64,000 nt of DNA from Streptomyces ardesiacus. GTDB lineage: Bacteria; Actinomycetota; Actinomycetes; Streptomycetales; Streptomycetaceae. The notes beneath the pieces were generated by a model, which ran no database searches, was not told the origin of the DNA, and saw only the letters and a list, made by a program, of their open reading frames with translations. Within the stretch, counting starts at the first letter, position 1, and each line of letters opens with the position of its first letter. The stretch is from positions 372,001 through 436,000 of the forward strand of contig NZ_BEWC01000001.1 in NCBI RefSeq assembly GCF_003112575.1. The letters run 5' to 3'. Shown piece after piece: positions 16,824 to 26,353 of this stretch. A program made the translations under genes and the position numbers.

Positions 16824-18968
16824 TCATGAACCGCCCCCCAACAACCCCGCGGCCCGCGCCCACCGGTACTTGGCCCCGAGGACGGCCACCGGCTTCTCGG
16901 TCGTGTACGGGTACGCCACGACCCCGCGCTCGAAGAGGTACTGGCACGCCTCCTCGACCTCCACGTCACCCGCGAGGGAGGCCACCACCGGCTTCTCGAC
17001 GCCCCGTTCGCGGAACTCGGCCACCACGCGCGCGGTGAGTTCGGCGAACACCATGGGAGGCGTCACGATGGTGTGCCAGTAGCCGAGGACCAGCGCGTGG
17101 ATGCGCGGGTCCTCCAGACCGAGCCGGATCGTCGCCTCGTACGTCGTCGGCGGCTCGCCCCCCGTGATGTCCACCGGGTTGCCCGCCGCGCCGAACGGCG
17201 GGATGAAGGCGCGGAAACCCCGGTCCAGGTCCGGCGGTATCTCCATCAGCGACAGCCCGTTGTCCGTCACCGCGTCGGAGAGCAGCACCCCGCTGCCGCC
17301 CGCCCCGGTGATGATCACCACGTTGTCGCCCTTCGGGGTGGGCAGCACCGGCAACGCGCGCGCGTACTCCAGCATCTCGTTCAGTCCCGGCGCCCGGATG
17401 ACCCCGGCCTGCCGCAGGATGTCGTCGTACACGGCGTCGTCCCCGGCGAGCGCGCCGGTGTGCGACCCGGCCGCCTTGGCGCCCGCCGCCGTACGGCCCG
17501 CCTTGAGCACCACGACCGGCTTCTTCGGCACGGTGGCCCGCGCGGCCTCGACGAAGGAGCGGCCGTCCTTGAGGTCCTCCAGGTGCATCGCGATGCACTC
17601 GGTGTGCGGGTCCTCGCCGAACCAGGTCAGCAGGTCGTCCTCGTCCAGGTCCGACTTGTTGCCGAGGCCCACGATCGCCGACACACCGGTCTTCGTCGTC
17701 CGCGCGAACCCCAGGATGGCCATGCCGATGCCGCCCGACTGCGAGGTCAGCGCGACGCCGCCCTTGACGTCGTACGGCGTGCAGAACGTGGCGCACAGGT
17801 CCTGCCAGGTCGAGTAGTAGCCGTAGATGTTCGGGCCCAGCAGCCGGATGCCGTGCCGTTCGGCGACCGCCACGATCTCGTCCTGGAGCGCCTGCTCACC
17901 GGTCTCGGCGAAGCCGGAGGGGATGAGGACGGCGTTGGGGATCCGCTTGCGCCCCACCTCCTCCAGGGCCGCCGCCACGAACCGCGCGGGGATCGCGAAG
18001 ACCGCCACATCCACCTCACCGGGAACGTCGGTGACACTCTTGTACGCCTTGCGGCCCAAGATGTCATCGGCCTTGGGGTTCACCGGGTGGATCTCGCCCG
18101 CGAAACCGCCGTCGACGAGGTTGCGCATCACCGAGTTGCCGATCTTCCCGGGCTCGCCCGACGCGCCGATCACCGCGACCGAGGAGGGCTGCATCAGGCG
18201 GCGCATCGAGGTGAGGATCTCCTCGCGCGTGTACCGGCGCCGTTCCTTCGGCGCGCCGGCCGCCAGGATCACCCGGATGTCGGCCGCGACCGCGCCCTCG
18301 GGCGTGGCGATCACCGGGTTGAGGTCCACCTCGGCGATCTCCGGGAAGTCGGCGACCAGTTCGGAGACCCGGCGGATCTGCTCCGCCACCGCCCACCGGT
18401 CCACCCCGGCCTGCCCGCGCACCCCGCGCAGCACCTCCGCCGCCCGGATCGAGTCCAGCATCGACAGCGCCTCGTCGGCGTCCACGGGGGCCAGCCGGAA
18501 GGTGACGTCCTTGAGGACCTCGACGAGCACGCCGCCGAGCCCGAACGCCACCACCTTCCCGAACGTCGGATCGGTGACCGCCCCGACGATGACCTCCTGC
18601 CCCTTTGGCAGCAGCTCCTGGACCTGGACACCCTCGATCCGGGCGGAGGCGTCGTACGCGCGCGCGTTGGCGACGATCCGGCAGAACGCCGCCCGTACGT
18701 CCGCCGCGCCCTCCACCCCGACGACCACACCGCCGGCGTCGGTCTTGTGCAGGATGTCCGGCGAGACGATCTTCATCACCACCGGTCCGCCGAACCGCGC
18801 CGCGCACGCCACCGCTTCGTCCACGTCCCGCGCCAGCTCCTCGCCGGGTACGGCGATGCCGTAGGCGTCGGCGAGCACCTTGCCCTCGGGCGCGGTGAGC
18901 GCCGTGCGCCCCTCGGCCCGTACGGCGTCCAGGAGCGCGCGCACCCGCGCGCGCCGGTCCTCGGCCAT
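16824..18968 (-). CDS. Acyl-CoA synthetase (ADP/NDP-forming), fused ATP-grasp plus CoA-binding subunits
   Basis: A 714-residue protein with ATP-grasp first: the N-terminal 240 residues include PVVMKIVSPDILHKTDAGGVVVGV and AFGLGGVLVEVLKDVTFRLAP. A CoA-binding Rossmann domain starts at VAVIGASGEPGKIGNSVMRNL (about 265), followed by ligase domains. The phospho-histidine motif GSHTGALAGDDAVY is intact, so the phospho-enzyme mechanism is possible. These enzymes interconvert acyl-CoA + ADP + Pi with acid + ATP + CoA. ATG 18968 is used; a GTG one codon earlier is equally possible. The start lies just after the CoA-transferase stop, implying one transcript. It could recover ATP from formyl-CoA or activate the substrate acid. 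Confidence 0.9.
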   Translation of the reverse strand: MAEDRRARVRALLDAVRAEGRTALTAPEGKVLADAYGIAVPGEELARDVDEAVACAARFGGPVVMKIVSPDILHKTDAGGVVVGVEGAADVRAAFCRIVANARAYDASARIEGVQVQELLPKGQEVIVGAVTDPTFGKVVAFGLGGVLVEVLKDVTFRLAPVDADEALSMLDSIRAAEVLRGVRGQAGVDRWAVAEQIRRVSELVADFPEIAEVDLNPVIATPEGAVAADIRVILAAGAPKERRRYTREEILTSMRRLMQPSSVAVIGASGEPGKIGNSVMRNLVDGGFAGEIHPVNPKADDILGRKAYKSVTDVPGEVDVAVFAIPARFVAAALEEVGRKRIPNAVLIPSGFAETGEQALQDEIVAVAERHGIRLLGPNIYGYYSTWQDLCATFCTPYDVKGGVALTSQSGGIGMAILGFARTTKTGVSAIVGLGNKSDLDEDDLLTWFGEDPHTECIAMHLEDLKDGRSFVEAARATVPKKPVVVLKAGRTAAGAKAAGSHTGALAGDDAVYDDILRQAGVIRAPGLNEMLEYARALPVLPTPKGDNVVIITGAGGSGVLLSDAVTDNGLSLMEIPPDLDRGFRAFIPPFGAAGNPVDITGGEPPTTYEATIRLGLEDPRIHALVLGYWHTIVTPPMVFAELTARVVAEFRERGVEKPVVASLAGDVEVEEACQYLFERGVVAYPYTTEKPVAVLGAKYRWARAAGLLGGGS

Positions 18969-18972
18969 CACG

Positions 18973-20205
18973 TCAGATCACCCCGTTCGACTTGAGCAGC
19001 CGCAGTTCCTCGTCGCCGAGGCCCAGCTCGCCGACGTAGACCTCCTCGTTGTGCTCGCCCAGCAGCGGCGAACTGGTCACCCGCACGGGTGAGTCCGAGA
19101 GCTTCAGCGGGCTGCCGACGGTCACGAACTCCCCGCGTTCGGGGTGGGGGACGGTGACGACCATCTCGTTGGCGGCCAGCGAGGCGTCCTCGATGATCTC
19201 CTTCGTGGACAGGATCGGCCCGCACGGGATGTTGTGGGCGTTGAGCCGCTCCAGCACCTCCCACTTGGGCAGGGTGGACGACCACTCCTCGATCAGCTGG
19301 AACATCTTGTTCAGCTTCGGCAGCCTGGCCTGCGGGGTCGCCCACTCGGGGTCGTCCGCCAGCTCGGGCCGGCCGATCAGCCCGCTCAGCGGCCGCCAGC
19401 CGACCGGCTGGACGATCACGTACACGTAGTCGTTGGGGCCGCCCGGCGCGCACTTGACCGCCCACCCCGGCTGCCCGCCACCGGACGCGTTGCCGGACCG
19501 GGGAACCTCGTCGCCGAAGTCCTCGTTGGGATATTCGGCGAGTGGACCACGGGTCAGGCGCTGCTGGTCGCGCAGCTTCACCCGGCAGAGGTTGAGCACC
19601 GCGTGCTGCATGGCCACGTTCACCCGCTGACCGCGTCCGGTGTGCTCCCGCTGGAAGAGGGCGGCGAGGATGCCCGCCACGGCGTGGACACCCGTGCCCG
19701 AGTCCCCGATCTGGGCCCCCGTCGCCAGCGGCGGCCCGTCCTCGAAACCGGTGGTGGACATCGATCCGCCCATGGCCTGCGCGACGACCTCGTACGCCTT
19801 GAACGCGGTGTACGGGCCCTCGCCGAACCCCTTGATGGAGGCGTAGACGATCCGTGGATTGATCTCCTTGATGCGGTCCCAGGTGAACCCCATCCGGTCC
19901 ACCGCGCCCGGCCCGAAGTTCTCGACCATGACGTCCGAGCGCCGGATCAGCTCGGTGAGGATCTCCTTGCCGCGCTCGGTCTTGGTGTTGAGGGTGATGC
20001 TCCGCTTGTTGCAGTTGAGCATCGTGAAGTAGAGGGAGTCGACGTCCGGCAGATCGCGGAGCTGCCCCCGCGTGATGTCGCCGCTCGGCGCCTCCAGCTT
20101 CACGACGTCCGCACCGAGCCAGGCGAGCAGCTGGGTCGCCGAGGGCCCGGACTGCACGTGCGTCATGTCCAGGACGCGGATGCCCTCAAGAGCCTTCGCT
20201 GTCAT
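18973..20205 (-). CDS. frc: Formyl-CoA:oxalate CoA-transferase-type class III CoA-transferase
   Basis: A 410-residue CaiB/BaiF-family enzyme that tracks Oxalobacter Frc closely: [49 protein letters not shown], the catalytic Asp at about 168 in QIGDSGTG, and the mobile glycine loop GGGQPGW. GAGGTGA precedes the ATG. The known reaction moves CoA from formyl-CoA to oxalate giving oxalyl-CoA and formate; related enzymes accept other acids. Its stop is only a few bases from the downstream synthetase start, and the TPP enzyme gene is 11 bp upstream, so all three are one operon. Function as a formyl-CoA transferase is strong; the acceptor acid is less certain. Confidence 0.92.
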   Translation of the reverse strand: MTAKALEGIRVLDMTHVQSGPSATQLLAWLGADVVKLEAPSGDITRGQLRDLPDVDSLYFTMLNCNKRSITLNTKTERGKEILTELIRRSDVMVENFGPGAVDRMGFTWDRIKEINPRIVYASIKGFGEGPYTAFKAYEVVAQAMGGSMSTTGFEDGPPLATGAQIGDSGTGVHAVAGILAALFQREHTGRGQRVNVAMQHAVLNLCRVKLRDQQRLTRGPLAEYPNEDFGDEVPRSGNASGGGQPGWAVKCAPGGPNDYVYVIVQPVGWRPLSGLIGRPELADDPEWATPQARLPKLNKMFQLIEEWSSTLPKWEVLERLNAHNIPCGPILSTKEIIEDASLAANEMVVTVPHPERGEFVTVGSPLKLSDSPVRVTSSPLLGEHNEEVYVGELGLGDEELRLLKSNGVI

Positions 20206-20216
20206 GGGCGTTCACC

Positions 20217-21899
20217 TCACTTGTACATCGTCTGGTTCATGGTTCCGGGGGCGTACGCGTCTGGGTCCACCCAGACGTTGATCAGGGACGGCTTGCCGGA
20301 CTCACGGGCCCGCCGCAGTGCGGGGCCGATGTCGGCGGGGTCGCGGACCTCCTCGCCGTGGCCGCCCAGCATCCGGGCGAACCGGTCGTAGGGCACGTCG
20401 CCGAGCGTGTTGCCGACCCGCTCGCGCTCCTTGCCGTACTTGACGGCCTGGCCGTAGCGGATCTGGTTCATCGAGGAGTTGTTGCCGACGATGCCGACGA
20501 AGGGGAGGTCGTAGCGGACCAGGGTCTCGAAGTCCCAGCCGGTGAGGGAGAAGGCGCCGTCGCCGAAGAGGGCGACGACCTCCTTGTCGGGCCGGGCCTG
20601 CTTGGCGGCCAGCACGAAGGGGACGCCGACACCGAGCGTGCCCAGCGGTCCCGGGTCCATCCAGTGGCCCGGTGACTTGGGCTGCACGACCTGCCCGGAG
20701 AAGGTGACGATGTCGCCGCCGTCCCCGATGTAGACCGAGTCCTCGGTGAGGAAGTCGTTGATCTCGCTGACCAGCCGGTACGGGTGGATGGGGGAGGCGT
20801 CCGACCTGAGCTGCGGCAGCCGCTTGTCCAGCGCCGTCCGCTCGGCCGCGCGCAGCTCGTCCAGCCACTCCTTGCGCTTCGCCGCGCCCCCGTTGATCCG
20901 CCCGGACGCCGCCTCGGTCACCGACTTCAGGACCAGTCCCGCGTCGCCGACGATGCCGAGGTCGATGTCGCGGTTCTTGCCGACGGTGCGGTAGTCGAGG
21001 TCGATCTGGACGACGGTCGCGTCCGGGGAGAGCCGCTTGCCGTAGCCCATGCGGAAGTCGAAGGGCGTGCCCACGATCACGATCACGTCGGCGTGGGAGA
21101 AGGCGTAGCGGCGCGAGAGCTGGAAGTGGTGCGGGTCGCCGGGCGGCAGCGTGCCCCGGCCGGCGCCGTTCATGTAGGCCGGGACGTTGAGCGTGCGGAC
21201 CAGCTCGACGGCGGCCCCGGTCGCGCGGGTCGTCCACACCTGGCTGCCGAGCAGGATGGCGGGCTTCTCGGCGTGCACCAGCAGGTCGGCGAGCCTCTCG
21301 ACGGCCTCGGGGTCCCCGGCCGACCGGGTGGAGGCACGGTAGGCCCCGGCCCTGGGCACCCGCGCCTTCTCCGCCGGCACCTTGGCGTCCAGCACGTCGC
21401 GCGGGATCTCCAGGAAGGACGGCCCCGGAGCGCCGTGGTAGCACTCGCGGAACGCCATCGACACCATGTCCGCGGCGCGCGCGGTGTCCGGCACGGTCGC
21501 CGCGAACTTGGTGATCGGCGTCATCATGTCGACGTGCGGCAGGTCCTGGAGCGAGCCCATCTTGTGCTGGGTGTGGGCGCCCTGGCCGCCGATCAGCAGC
21601 ATGGGCGACTCGGCGCGGAAGGCGTTGGCGACCCCGGTGACGGCGTCGGTGGTGCCGGGGCCCGCGGTGACCACCGCGCAGCCGGGCTTACCGGTGATTC
21701 GGGCGTATCCGTCGGCGGCGTGCGCGGCGACCTGCTCGTGGCGTACGTCGACGACCTCGATGCCCTCGTCGACGCAGCCGTCGTAGATGTCGATGATGTG
21801 GCCGCCGCACAGCGTGTAGATGCGGTCGACCCCCTCGGCCTTGAGTGCCTTGGCAACGAGGTGGCCGCCGGAGATGACGTCCTGGGTGTCGTCGGGCAT
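20217..21899 (-). CDS. TPP-dependent oxalyl-CoA decarboxylase / 2-hydroxyacyl-CoA lyase-family enzyme
   Basis: A 560-residue ThDP enzyme. ATG 21899 gives the canonical opening GGHLVAKALKAEGVDRIYTLCGG and has AAGGGA-CAGGA upstream; longer in-frame starts add residues unlike the family. The cofactor-activating Glu lies in VRHEQVAAHAADGYAR. The ThDP/Mg motif runs from GDGAFSLTGWDFETL to NNSSMNQIRYGQ. The C-terminus ends GTMNQTMYK. Adjacent frc and OFA genes argue for oxalyl-CoA decarboxylase, which yields formyl-CoA and CO2. The GDGAFSLTGWD and MNQIRYGQ segments differ from the GDSAFGFSGME of Oxalobacter Oxc and recall actinobacterial 2-hydroxyacyl-CoA lyases, which also release formyl-CoA plus a carbonyl product. 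Confidence 0.88.
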   Translation of the reverse strand: MPDDTQDVISGGHLVAKALKAEGVDRIYTLCGGHIIDIYDGCVDEGIEVVDVRHEQVAAHAADGYARITGKPGCAVVTAGPGTTDAVTGVANAFRAESPMLLIGGQGAHTQHKMGSLQDLPHVDMMTPITKFAATVPDTARAADMVSMAFRECYHGAPGPSFLEIPRDVLDAKVPAEKARVPRAGAYRASTRSAGDPEAVERLADLLVHAEKPAILLGSQVWTTRATGAAVELVRTLNVPAYMNGAGRGTLPPGDPHHFQLSRRYAFSHADVIVIVGTPFDFRMGYGKRLSPDATVVQIDLDYRTVGKNRDIDLGIVGDAGLVLKSVTEAASGRINGGAAKRKEWLDELRAAERTALDKRLPQLRSDASPIHPYRLVSEINDFLTEDSVYIGDGGDIVTFSGQVVQPKSPGHWMDPGPLGTLGVGVPFVLAAKQARPDKEVVALFGDGAFSLTGWDFETLVRYDLPFVGIVGNNSSMNQIRYGQAVKYGKERERVGNTLGDVPYDRFARMLGGHGEEVRDPADIGPALRRARESGKPSLINVWVDPDAYAPGTMNQTMYK

Positions 21900-21950
21900 G
21901 GCGAAGTCCTGTCCCTTCACGAGGGGTTGGGGCGCTCTCGCGGTACATTG

Positions 21951-21974
21951 CATACAGTCGACGAATACTGTATG
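21951..21974. promoter_or_regulatory. Perfect 8-bp inverted repeat in the divergent promoter: probable operator
   Basis: CATACAGT and ACTGTATG are separated by 8 bp, between the divergent TPP-enzyme (start 21899) and sucC-like (start 22043) genes. The plus strand also reads TTGCAT, 17 bp, TATGAA (21948-21976), a plausible -35/-10 pair that the repeat would occlude. GntR/FadR-type dimers commonly bind dyads of this size; no regulator gene lies beside it, so the cognate factor is encoded elsewhere. Confidence 0.7.
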
Positions 21975-22042
21975 AAGCTTGTTATCCCGCATCCGGTGGG
22001 TGGTGTCCAGGGGGCGTGCGGCACTTTCAGTCAGGAGCCGAG

Positions 22043-23185
22043 ATGGACCTGTACGAACACCAGGCAAGGGAACTCTTCGCAGAACACGGCATCGTCGTAC
22101 CGAGGGCCGAGGTCACCGACTCGCCCCAACGGGCCCGGGAGATCGCCCGCGCGCTCGGCGGACGCGCCGTCGTCAAGGCGCAGGTGAAGACCGGCGGGCG
22201 CGGCAAGGCGGGCGGAGTACGCCTCGCCGCCGACCCGGCCGAGGCCGAGGAGGCGGCCCGGCACATCCTCGGCATGGACATCAAGGGACACACGGTCGGC
22301 GCCGTCATGCTCGCCGAACCCTGCGCCGTCGAGCGGGAGTTCTACGTCTCCTACGTCCTCGACCGCGCCTGCGGCGGCTTCGTCGCCATCGCCTCCGCGG
22401 AAGGGGGCATGGACATCGAGGAGGTCGCCGCCACGCGGCCCGAGGCCGTGGCGCGCATCCCCGTCGACCCCGCCGCGGGCGTGCACACGGCCACCGCGGT
22501 GCGCATCGCCGACGCCGCCGGACTGCCCCCGCAGACCGTCGACACCCTGGTGCGGCTGTGGAAGGTCCTGGTCCGCGAGGATGCCCTCCTGGTCGAGGTC
22601 AACCCGCTGGTCAGGACGGCCGAGGGCCGGATCGTGGCCCTCGACGGCAAGGTCACCCTGGACGACAACGCCCGCTTCCGCCAGTCCCGTCGGGGCGAGG
22701 AGAAGCCGGTGTCCGGCGACGCCCCGGAGGAACGGGCCGCCGCCAAGGGCCTCAACTACGTCAAGCTCGACGGCGAGGTCGGCGTCATCGGCAACGGCGC
22801 CGGACTGGTCATGTCGACCCTCGACGTCGTCGCCGGGTGCGGCGCCCGCCCCGCCAACTTCCTCGACATCGGCGGCGGCGCCTCCGCCCGCGTCATGGCC
22901 GACGGGCTGTCCGTCGTCCTCTCCGACCCCGACGTGAAGTCCGTCCTCGTCAACGTCTTCGGCGGCATCACCGCGTGCGACGCCGTCGCCGACGGCATCG
23001 TCCGCGCCCTCGACGAGGTGCGGCCGACCAAGCCGCTCGTCGTCCGTCTCGACGGCAACAGCGCCGACCGGGGCCGGGCCCTGCTCGACGCACGCGCGCA
23101 CCCCCTGGTCGAACAGGCCACCACCATGGACGGAGCCGCCCGCCGGGCCGCGCGGCTCGCCACCGCGGCAGCCACCGCCGGATAA
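22043..23185 (+). CDS. sucC: Succinyl-CoA synthetase beta-subunit-like (ATP-grasp) protein
   Basis: A 380-residue ADP-forming ligase subunit. ATG 22043 after AGGAG gives the family-standard start [16 protein letters not shown]; an earlier in-frame GTG lacks this fit. The ATP-grasp lysine region [15 protein letters not shown], the Mg-binding VEVNPLV, and the C-terminal [10 protein letters not shown] and [12 protein letters not shown] are present. With the SucD-like partner 14 bp downstream it should form an alpha-beta ligase activating a dicarboxylate or formyl/hydroxy acid with CoA. It is probably not the TCA enzyme: it is divergent from an oxalate/formyl-CoA operon and followed by an aldehyde dehydrogenase, so it looks like a dedicated paralogue. 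Confidence 0.9.
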   Translation: MDLYEHQARELFAEHGIVVPRAEVTDSPQRAREIARALGGRAVVKAQVKTGGRGKAGGVRLAADPAEAEEAARHILGMDIKGHTVGAVMLAEPCAVEREFYVSYVLDRACGGFVAIASAEGGMDIEEVAATRPEAVARIPVDPAAGVHTATAVRIADAAGLPPQTVDTLVRLWKVLVREDALLVEVNPLVRTAEGRIVALDGKVTLDDNARFRQSRRGEEKPVSGDAPEERAAAKGLNYVKLDGEVGVIGNGAGLVMSTLDVVAGCGARPANFLDIGGGASARVMADGLSVVLSDPDVKSVLVNVFGGITACDAVADGIVRALDEVRPTKPLVVRLDGNSADRGRALLDARAHPLVEQATTMDGAARRAARLATAAATAG

Positions 23186-23199
23186 GGAGACAGGACGAC

Positions 23200-24117
23200 A
23201 TGGCGATCTACCTCACCAAGGAGAGCAAGGTCCTCGTCCAGGGCATGACCGGCGCCGAGGGCATGAAGCACACCCGCCGCATGCTGGCCGCCGGCACCGA
23301 CGTCGTCGGCGGTGTCAACCCCCGCAAGGCCGGCCGCACCGTCGACTTCGACGACCGTGCCGTACCGGTCTTCGGCTCGGTCCGCGAGGGCGTCGAGCAC
23401 ACCGGCGCCGACGTCAGCGTGGTCTTCGTGCCGCCCGCCTTCGCCCGGGCCGCGGTCGTCGAGGCCGCCGACGCGGGCATCGGCCTCGCCGTCGTCATCA
23501 CCGAGGGCATCCCGGTCCACGACGCCGTCGCCTTCACCGCCCACGCCAGGACCACGGGCACCCGCGTCATCGGCCCCAACTGCCCCGGCCTGATCACGCC
23601 CGGCCAGTCCAACGCGGGCATCATCCCGCCCGACATCGCCAAACCCGGCCGCATCGGCCTGGTCTCCAAGTCGGGCACGCTCACCTACCAGCTCATGCAC
23701 GAACTGCGCGACATCGGCTTCTCGACCTGCGTCGGCATCGGCGGCGACCCGGTCGTCGGCACCAGTCACGTCGACTGCCTCGCCGCCTTCCAGGAGGATC
23801 CCGACACCGAACTGATCGTCCTCATCGGCGAGATCGGCGGCGACGCGGAGGAACGCGCGGCCGCCTACATCCGCGAGCACGTCACCAAGCCGGTCGTCGG
23901 CTACATCGCCGGATTCACCGCGCCCGAGGGCAAGACCATGGGCCACGCGGGCGCGATCGTGTCCGGCTCGTCCGGCACGGCACGGGCGAAGCAGGAGGCA
24001 CTGGAGGCGGCCGGCGTACGGGTCGGCAGCACACCGACCGAGACCGCACGGCACGCGCTCGACGCACTCGGCAGCCCGGCGCCCGACGGCGCGGCCCGCG
24101 ACGGAGCCCGCGCGTGA
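23200..24117 (+). CDS. sucD: Succinyl-CoA synthetase alpha-subunit-like protein
   Basis: A 305-residue CoA-binding ligase subunit starting at ATG 23200 after AAGGAGA. It opens [21 protein letters not shown], the CoA-binding Rossmann motif. It contains [31 protein letters not shown] and the active-site phospho-histidine in [11 protein letters not shown]. Length and all key residues are standard, so the SucCD-like pair should be active. Its stop overlaps the GTG of the aldehyde dehydrogenase gene by 4 bp, which indicates translational coupling. Confidence 0.92.
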   Translation: MAIYLTKESKVLVQGMTGAEGMKHTRRMLAAGTDVVGGVNPRKAGRTVDFDDRAVPVFGSVREGVEHTGADVSVVFVPPAFARAAVVEAADAGIGLAVVITEGIPVHDAVAFTAHARTTGTRVIGPNCPGLITPGQSNAGIIPPDIAKPGRIGLVSKSGTLTYQLMHELRDIGFSTCVGIGGDPVVGTSHVDCLAAFQEDPDTELIVLIGEIGGDAEERAAAYIREHVTKPVVGYIAGFTAPEGKTMGHAGAIVSGSSGTARAKQEALEAAGVRVGSTPTETARHALDALGSPAPDGAARDGARA

Positions 24118-25679
24118 CGGCGGCCGGCGCCACCACCGGCGCCGCGGCCCTCACCCTCAAGTCCGGCACCTCCTGGACCGAGGCCTGGCGCCGCTGCCGC
24201 GCCGTCGCGCCCGAGGCGTTCCGCGACGACCGCGTCCTCAACCTCTGGGACGCCGGCTGGCGGGCGGACGGCCGCGTCCTGCCCGCCGCCAGCCCGGTCG
24301 ACGGCACCCCGATCGCAGGACCGCCCCGGCTCGACGCCGCGACGGCCCACCACGCCGTACGCGCCTCGCTCGACCAGCACCGGGCCTGGCGCCACGTCCC
24401 CCTGCCCGAACGCCGCGCCCGCGTCGCGGCCACCCTCGACGCCCTCGCCCAGCACCGCGACCTGCTCGCGCTGCTGCTCGTCTGGGAGATCGGCAAGCCC
24501 TGGCGGTCGGCGCGGGCCGACGTCGACCGGGCCCTCGACGGTGTGCGCTGGTACGTCGACGGCATCGACGGCATGCTCGACGGGCGCGCCCCGCTGGACG
24601 GCCCGGTGTCCAACATCGCGAGCTGGAACTACCCGATGAGCGTGCTCGTTCACGCCATGCTGGTCCAGGCACTGGCGGGCAACGCGGTCATCGCCAAGAC
24701 CCCGACCGACGGCGGCGTCGCCTGCCTGACCCTGGCCTGCGCGCTCGCCGCCCGCGAGGGACTTCCCGTCACCCTCGTCAGCGGCAGCGGCGGCGAGCTG
24801 TCCCAGGCGCTGGTGCGGGCGCCCGAGATCGGCTGCGTCTCCTTCGTCGGCGGCCGGGACACGGGCGCCGCCGTCGCCACCGCCCTCGCCGACCTCGGCA
24901 AACGGCACATCCTCGAACAGGAGGGACTCAACACCTGGGGCATCTGGAACTTCACGGACTGGGCCGCGCTCGCCCAGGTGATCCCCAAGCTCTTCGACTA
25001 CGGCAAGCAGCGCTGCACCGCCTATCCGCGCTTCGTCGTCCAGCGGGAGTCGTTCGACGCGTTCCTGGCGGCGTACCTCCCGGCGGTCCGCACCCTGCGC
25101 GTCGGCCACCCCCTCGCCGTCACGGCGCCGGACGACCCGTATCCGCTGCTCGACTTCGGGCCGGTGATCCACGCGGCCAAGGCCAAGGAGCTCCAGGACC
25201 AGGTCGCCGAGGCCGTCGACCGCGGCGCCGTCCCGCTGCACCGCGGCAGCGCCGCCGACGCCCGGTTCCTGCCCGGCCAGGACACCTCTGCCTACGTCCA
25301 GCCGGTCACGCTGCTCAACCCGCCCCGGTCCTCGCCGCTGCACCACGCGGAACCCTTCGGGCCGGTCGACACCATCGTCCTGGTCGACACCGAGGCCGAG
25401 CTGCTCGCCGCGATGAACGCCTCCAACGGCGCCCTGGTGGCCACCCTGTCCACGGACGACCCGGCGACGTACGCGAGGCTGGCGCCGCAGATCCGGGCGT
25501 TCAAGGTCGGCCACGGCGTGCCCCGCTCCCGCGGCGACCGCGCGGAGCTGTTCGGCGGGCACGGCGCCTCCTGGCGCGGCGCCTTCGTGGGCGGCGAGCT
25601 GCTGGTGCGCGCGGTGACGCGCGGCCCGGCGGGGGAGCGGCTCCCCGGGAACTTCCCGGACCACCACCTCATGCCGTGA
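24114..25679 (+). CDS. NAD(P)-dependent aldehyde dehydrogenase-family protein
   Basis: A 521-residue ALDH starting at GTG 24114, overlapping the SucD-like stop. The N-terminal region includes the [24 protein letters not shown] signature of a distinct ALDH clade. The cofactor/substrate core reads [31 protein letters not shown]. The general-base Glu lies in [10 protein letters not shown] and the candidate catalytic Cys in [22 protein letters not shown] and the C-terminal [16 protein letters not shown] close the fold. It oxidises an aldehyde to an acid or acyl-CoA. In this operon the substrate may be a carbonyl product of the TPP lyase or a glyoxylate-like acid. A hairpin follows the stop. Confidence 0.88.
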   Translation: MTAAGATTGAAALTLKSGTSWTEAWRRCRAVAPEAFRDDRVLNLWDAGWRADGRVLPAASPVDGTPIAGPPRLDAATAHHAVRASLDQHRAWRHVPLPERRARVAATLDALAQHRDLLALLLVWEIGKPWRSARADVDRALDGVRWYVDGIDGMLDGRAPLDGPVSNIASWNYPMSVLVHAMLVQALAGNAVIAKTPTDGGVACLTLACALAAREGLPVTLVSGSGGELSQALVRAPEIGCVSFVGGRDTGAAVATALADLGKRHILEQEGLNTWGIWNFTDWAALAQVIPKLFDYGKQRCTAYPRFVVQRESFDAFLAAYLPAVRTLRVGHPLAVTAPDDPYPLLDFGPVIHAAKAKELQDQVAEAVDRGAVPLHRGSAADARFLPGQDTSAYVQPVTLLNPPRSSPLHHAEPFGPVDTIVLVDTEAELLAAMNASNGALVATLSTDDPATYARLAPQIRAFKVGHGVPRSRGDRAELFGGHGASWRGAFVGGELLVRAVTRGPAGERLPGNFPDHHLMP

Positions 25680-25683
25680 CGAG

Positions 25684-25723
25684 ACGGGCCGGGCGCGCGG
25701 TCCACCGCCTCCGCCCGGCCCGT
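25684..25723 (+). terminator. Terminator hairpin after the aldehyde dehydrogenase gene
   Basis: ACGGGCCGGGCG pairs perfectly with CGCCCGGCCCGT (12 bp) across a 16-nt loop, starting 5 bp after the stop at 25679. It isolates the sucCD-like operon from the tRNA gene. Confidence 0.75.
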
Positions 25724-25767
25724 GCCAGGCACGCCGCCCAGAGGTGCGTGGGGGGAAGGAAACGCAG

Positions 25768-25797
25768 GTGAAAGGCACCGCGAAACCTTGGTATGGT
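25768..25797 (+). promoter_or_regulatory. Likely promoter of the tRNA-Leu gene
   Basis: GTGAAA (25768-25773), an 18-bp spacer and TATGGT (25792-25797) fit a sigma-70-like Streptomyces promoter. The -10 is 46 bp before the tRNA 5' end. It is the only convincing pair in this interval. Confidence 0.5.
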
Positions 25798-25843
25798 TGT
25801 CCATGTCGCCGCGGGGAACACCCCGCACAGCGACAGACACCTG

Positions 25844-25931
25844 GTCCGGGTGGCGGAATGGCAGACGCGCTAGCTTGAGGTGCTAGTGCCCTTTATCGGG
25901 CGTGGGGGTTCAAGTCCCCCCTCGGACACCA
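25844..25931 (+). tRNA. tRNA-Leu (anticodon GAG)
   Basis: An 88-nt gene with encoded CCA. The acceptor arms GTCCGGG and CTCGGAC pair with one G-T. The anticodon stem CTAGC/GCTAG closes the loop TTGAGGT, giving anticodon GAG for CUC codons. A long variable arm (GCCCTTTATCGGGC) marks class II Leu. The T-arm GGGGG-TTCAAGT-CCCCC is perfect. Confidence 0.97.
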
Positions 25932-25933
25932 AC

Positions 25934-25960
25934 AAGACCCCTGTTGACCAGGGGTCTTTT
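25934..25960 (+). terminator. Intrinsic terminator of the tRNA gene
   Basis: AAGACCCCTG pairs with CAGGGGTCTT (10 bp, 5-nt loop) followed by TT, starting 2 bp after the CCA end. The 3' T run makes it a classical terminator. Confidence 0.93.
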
Positions 25961-25997
25961 GCTTTGACGGGCACGTGTTCCGGCAGATACCGCGTGC

Positions 25998-26046
25998 CCG
26001 ACTGCCGACTGCCGACTGCCGACTGCCGACTGCCGACTGCCGACTG
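25998..26046 (+). repeat. Seven perfect tandem copies of CCGACTG
   Basis: A 7-bp unit repeated seven times without a mismatch, 38 bp downstream of the tRNA-Leu terminator and outside any gene. Perfect short tandem arrays are slippage-prone, so copy number probably varies between strains. Confidence 0.97.
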
Positions 26047-26236
26047 CCGGCGGCCGAGGGCTCCGCCCGCCACGCTGCGTGACCGGGTGGATACGCCTGC
26101 CACGGTCCGGGTGGCGAGCGGGTCGGGACGAGGCCGGCGTGATCCGTCACGCGCGAAAAACCCGGTGCGCCGTCGGCCCGGCCCTCCCTACACTCGCCAC
26201 GGCACCGAGACCAGACCGAGCGAGGGGAGCAGGGCC

Positions 26237-26353
26237 GTGCGCATCCGCACCGCACCCGTCGTCCCCCCGTCCCGGTACGAGGTGATCCTGGTGTCTTCGG
26301 CCGTCCGGTGTCCGCTGCGCGGCCGGCACCGGATGCCCGCGACCGGCATCTGA
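26237..26353 (+). CDS. Possible 38-residue leader peptide upstream of the EF-G-like gene
   Basis: GTG 26237 has a strong AGGGGAG seven bases upstream and a TGA after 38 codons. The peptide is Arg/Val/Pro-rich with one Cys and no membrane or domain signature (opens MRIRTAPVVPPSRYEV). It lies 117 bp before a translation-factor gene, where a ribosome-stalling leader would make sense. Evidence is limited to the ribosome-binding site and location. I see no strong competing hairpins between its stop and 26471, so it may equally be a chance frame. Confidence 0.3.
   Translation: MRIRTAPVVPPSRYEVILVSSAVRCPLRGRHRMPATGI

Noticed and set aside
20217..22067. Upstream start for the TPP enzyme at 22067
   Set aside because: The added residues would overlap the divergent promoter and dyad and do not resemble the family; ATG 21899 matches the canonical N-terminus.
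25998..26046. CRISPR array
   Set aside because: Units are 7 bp, contiguous and without spacers; it is a simple tandem repeat.
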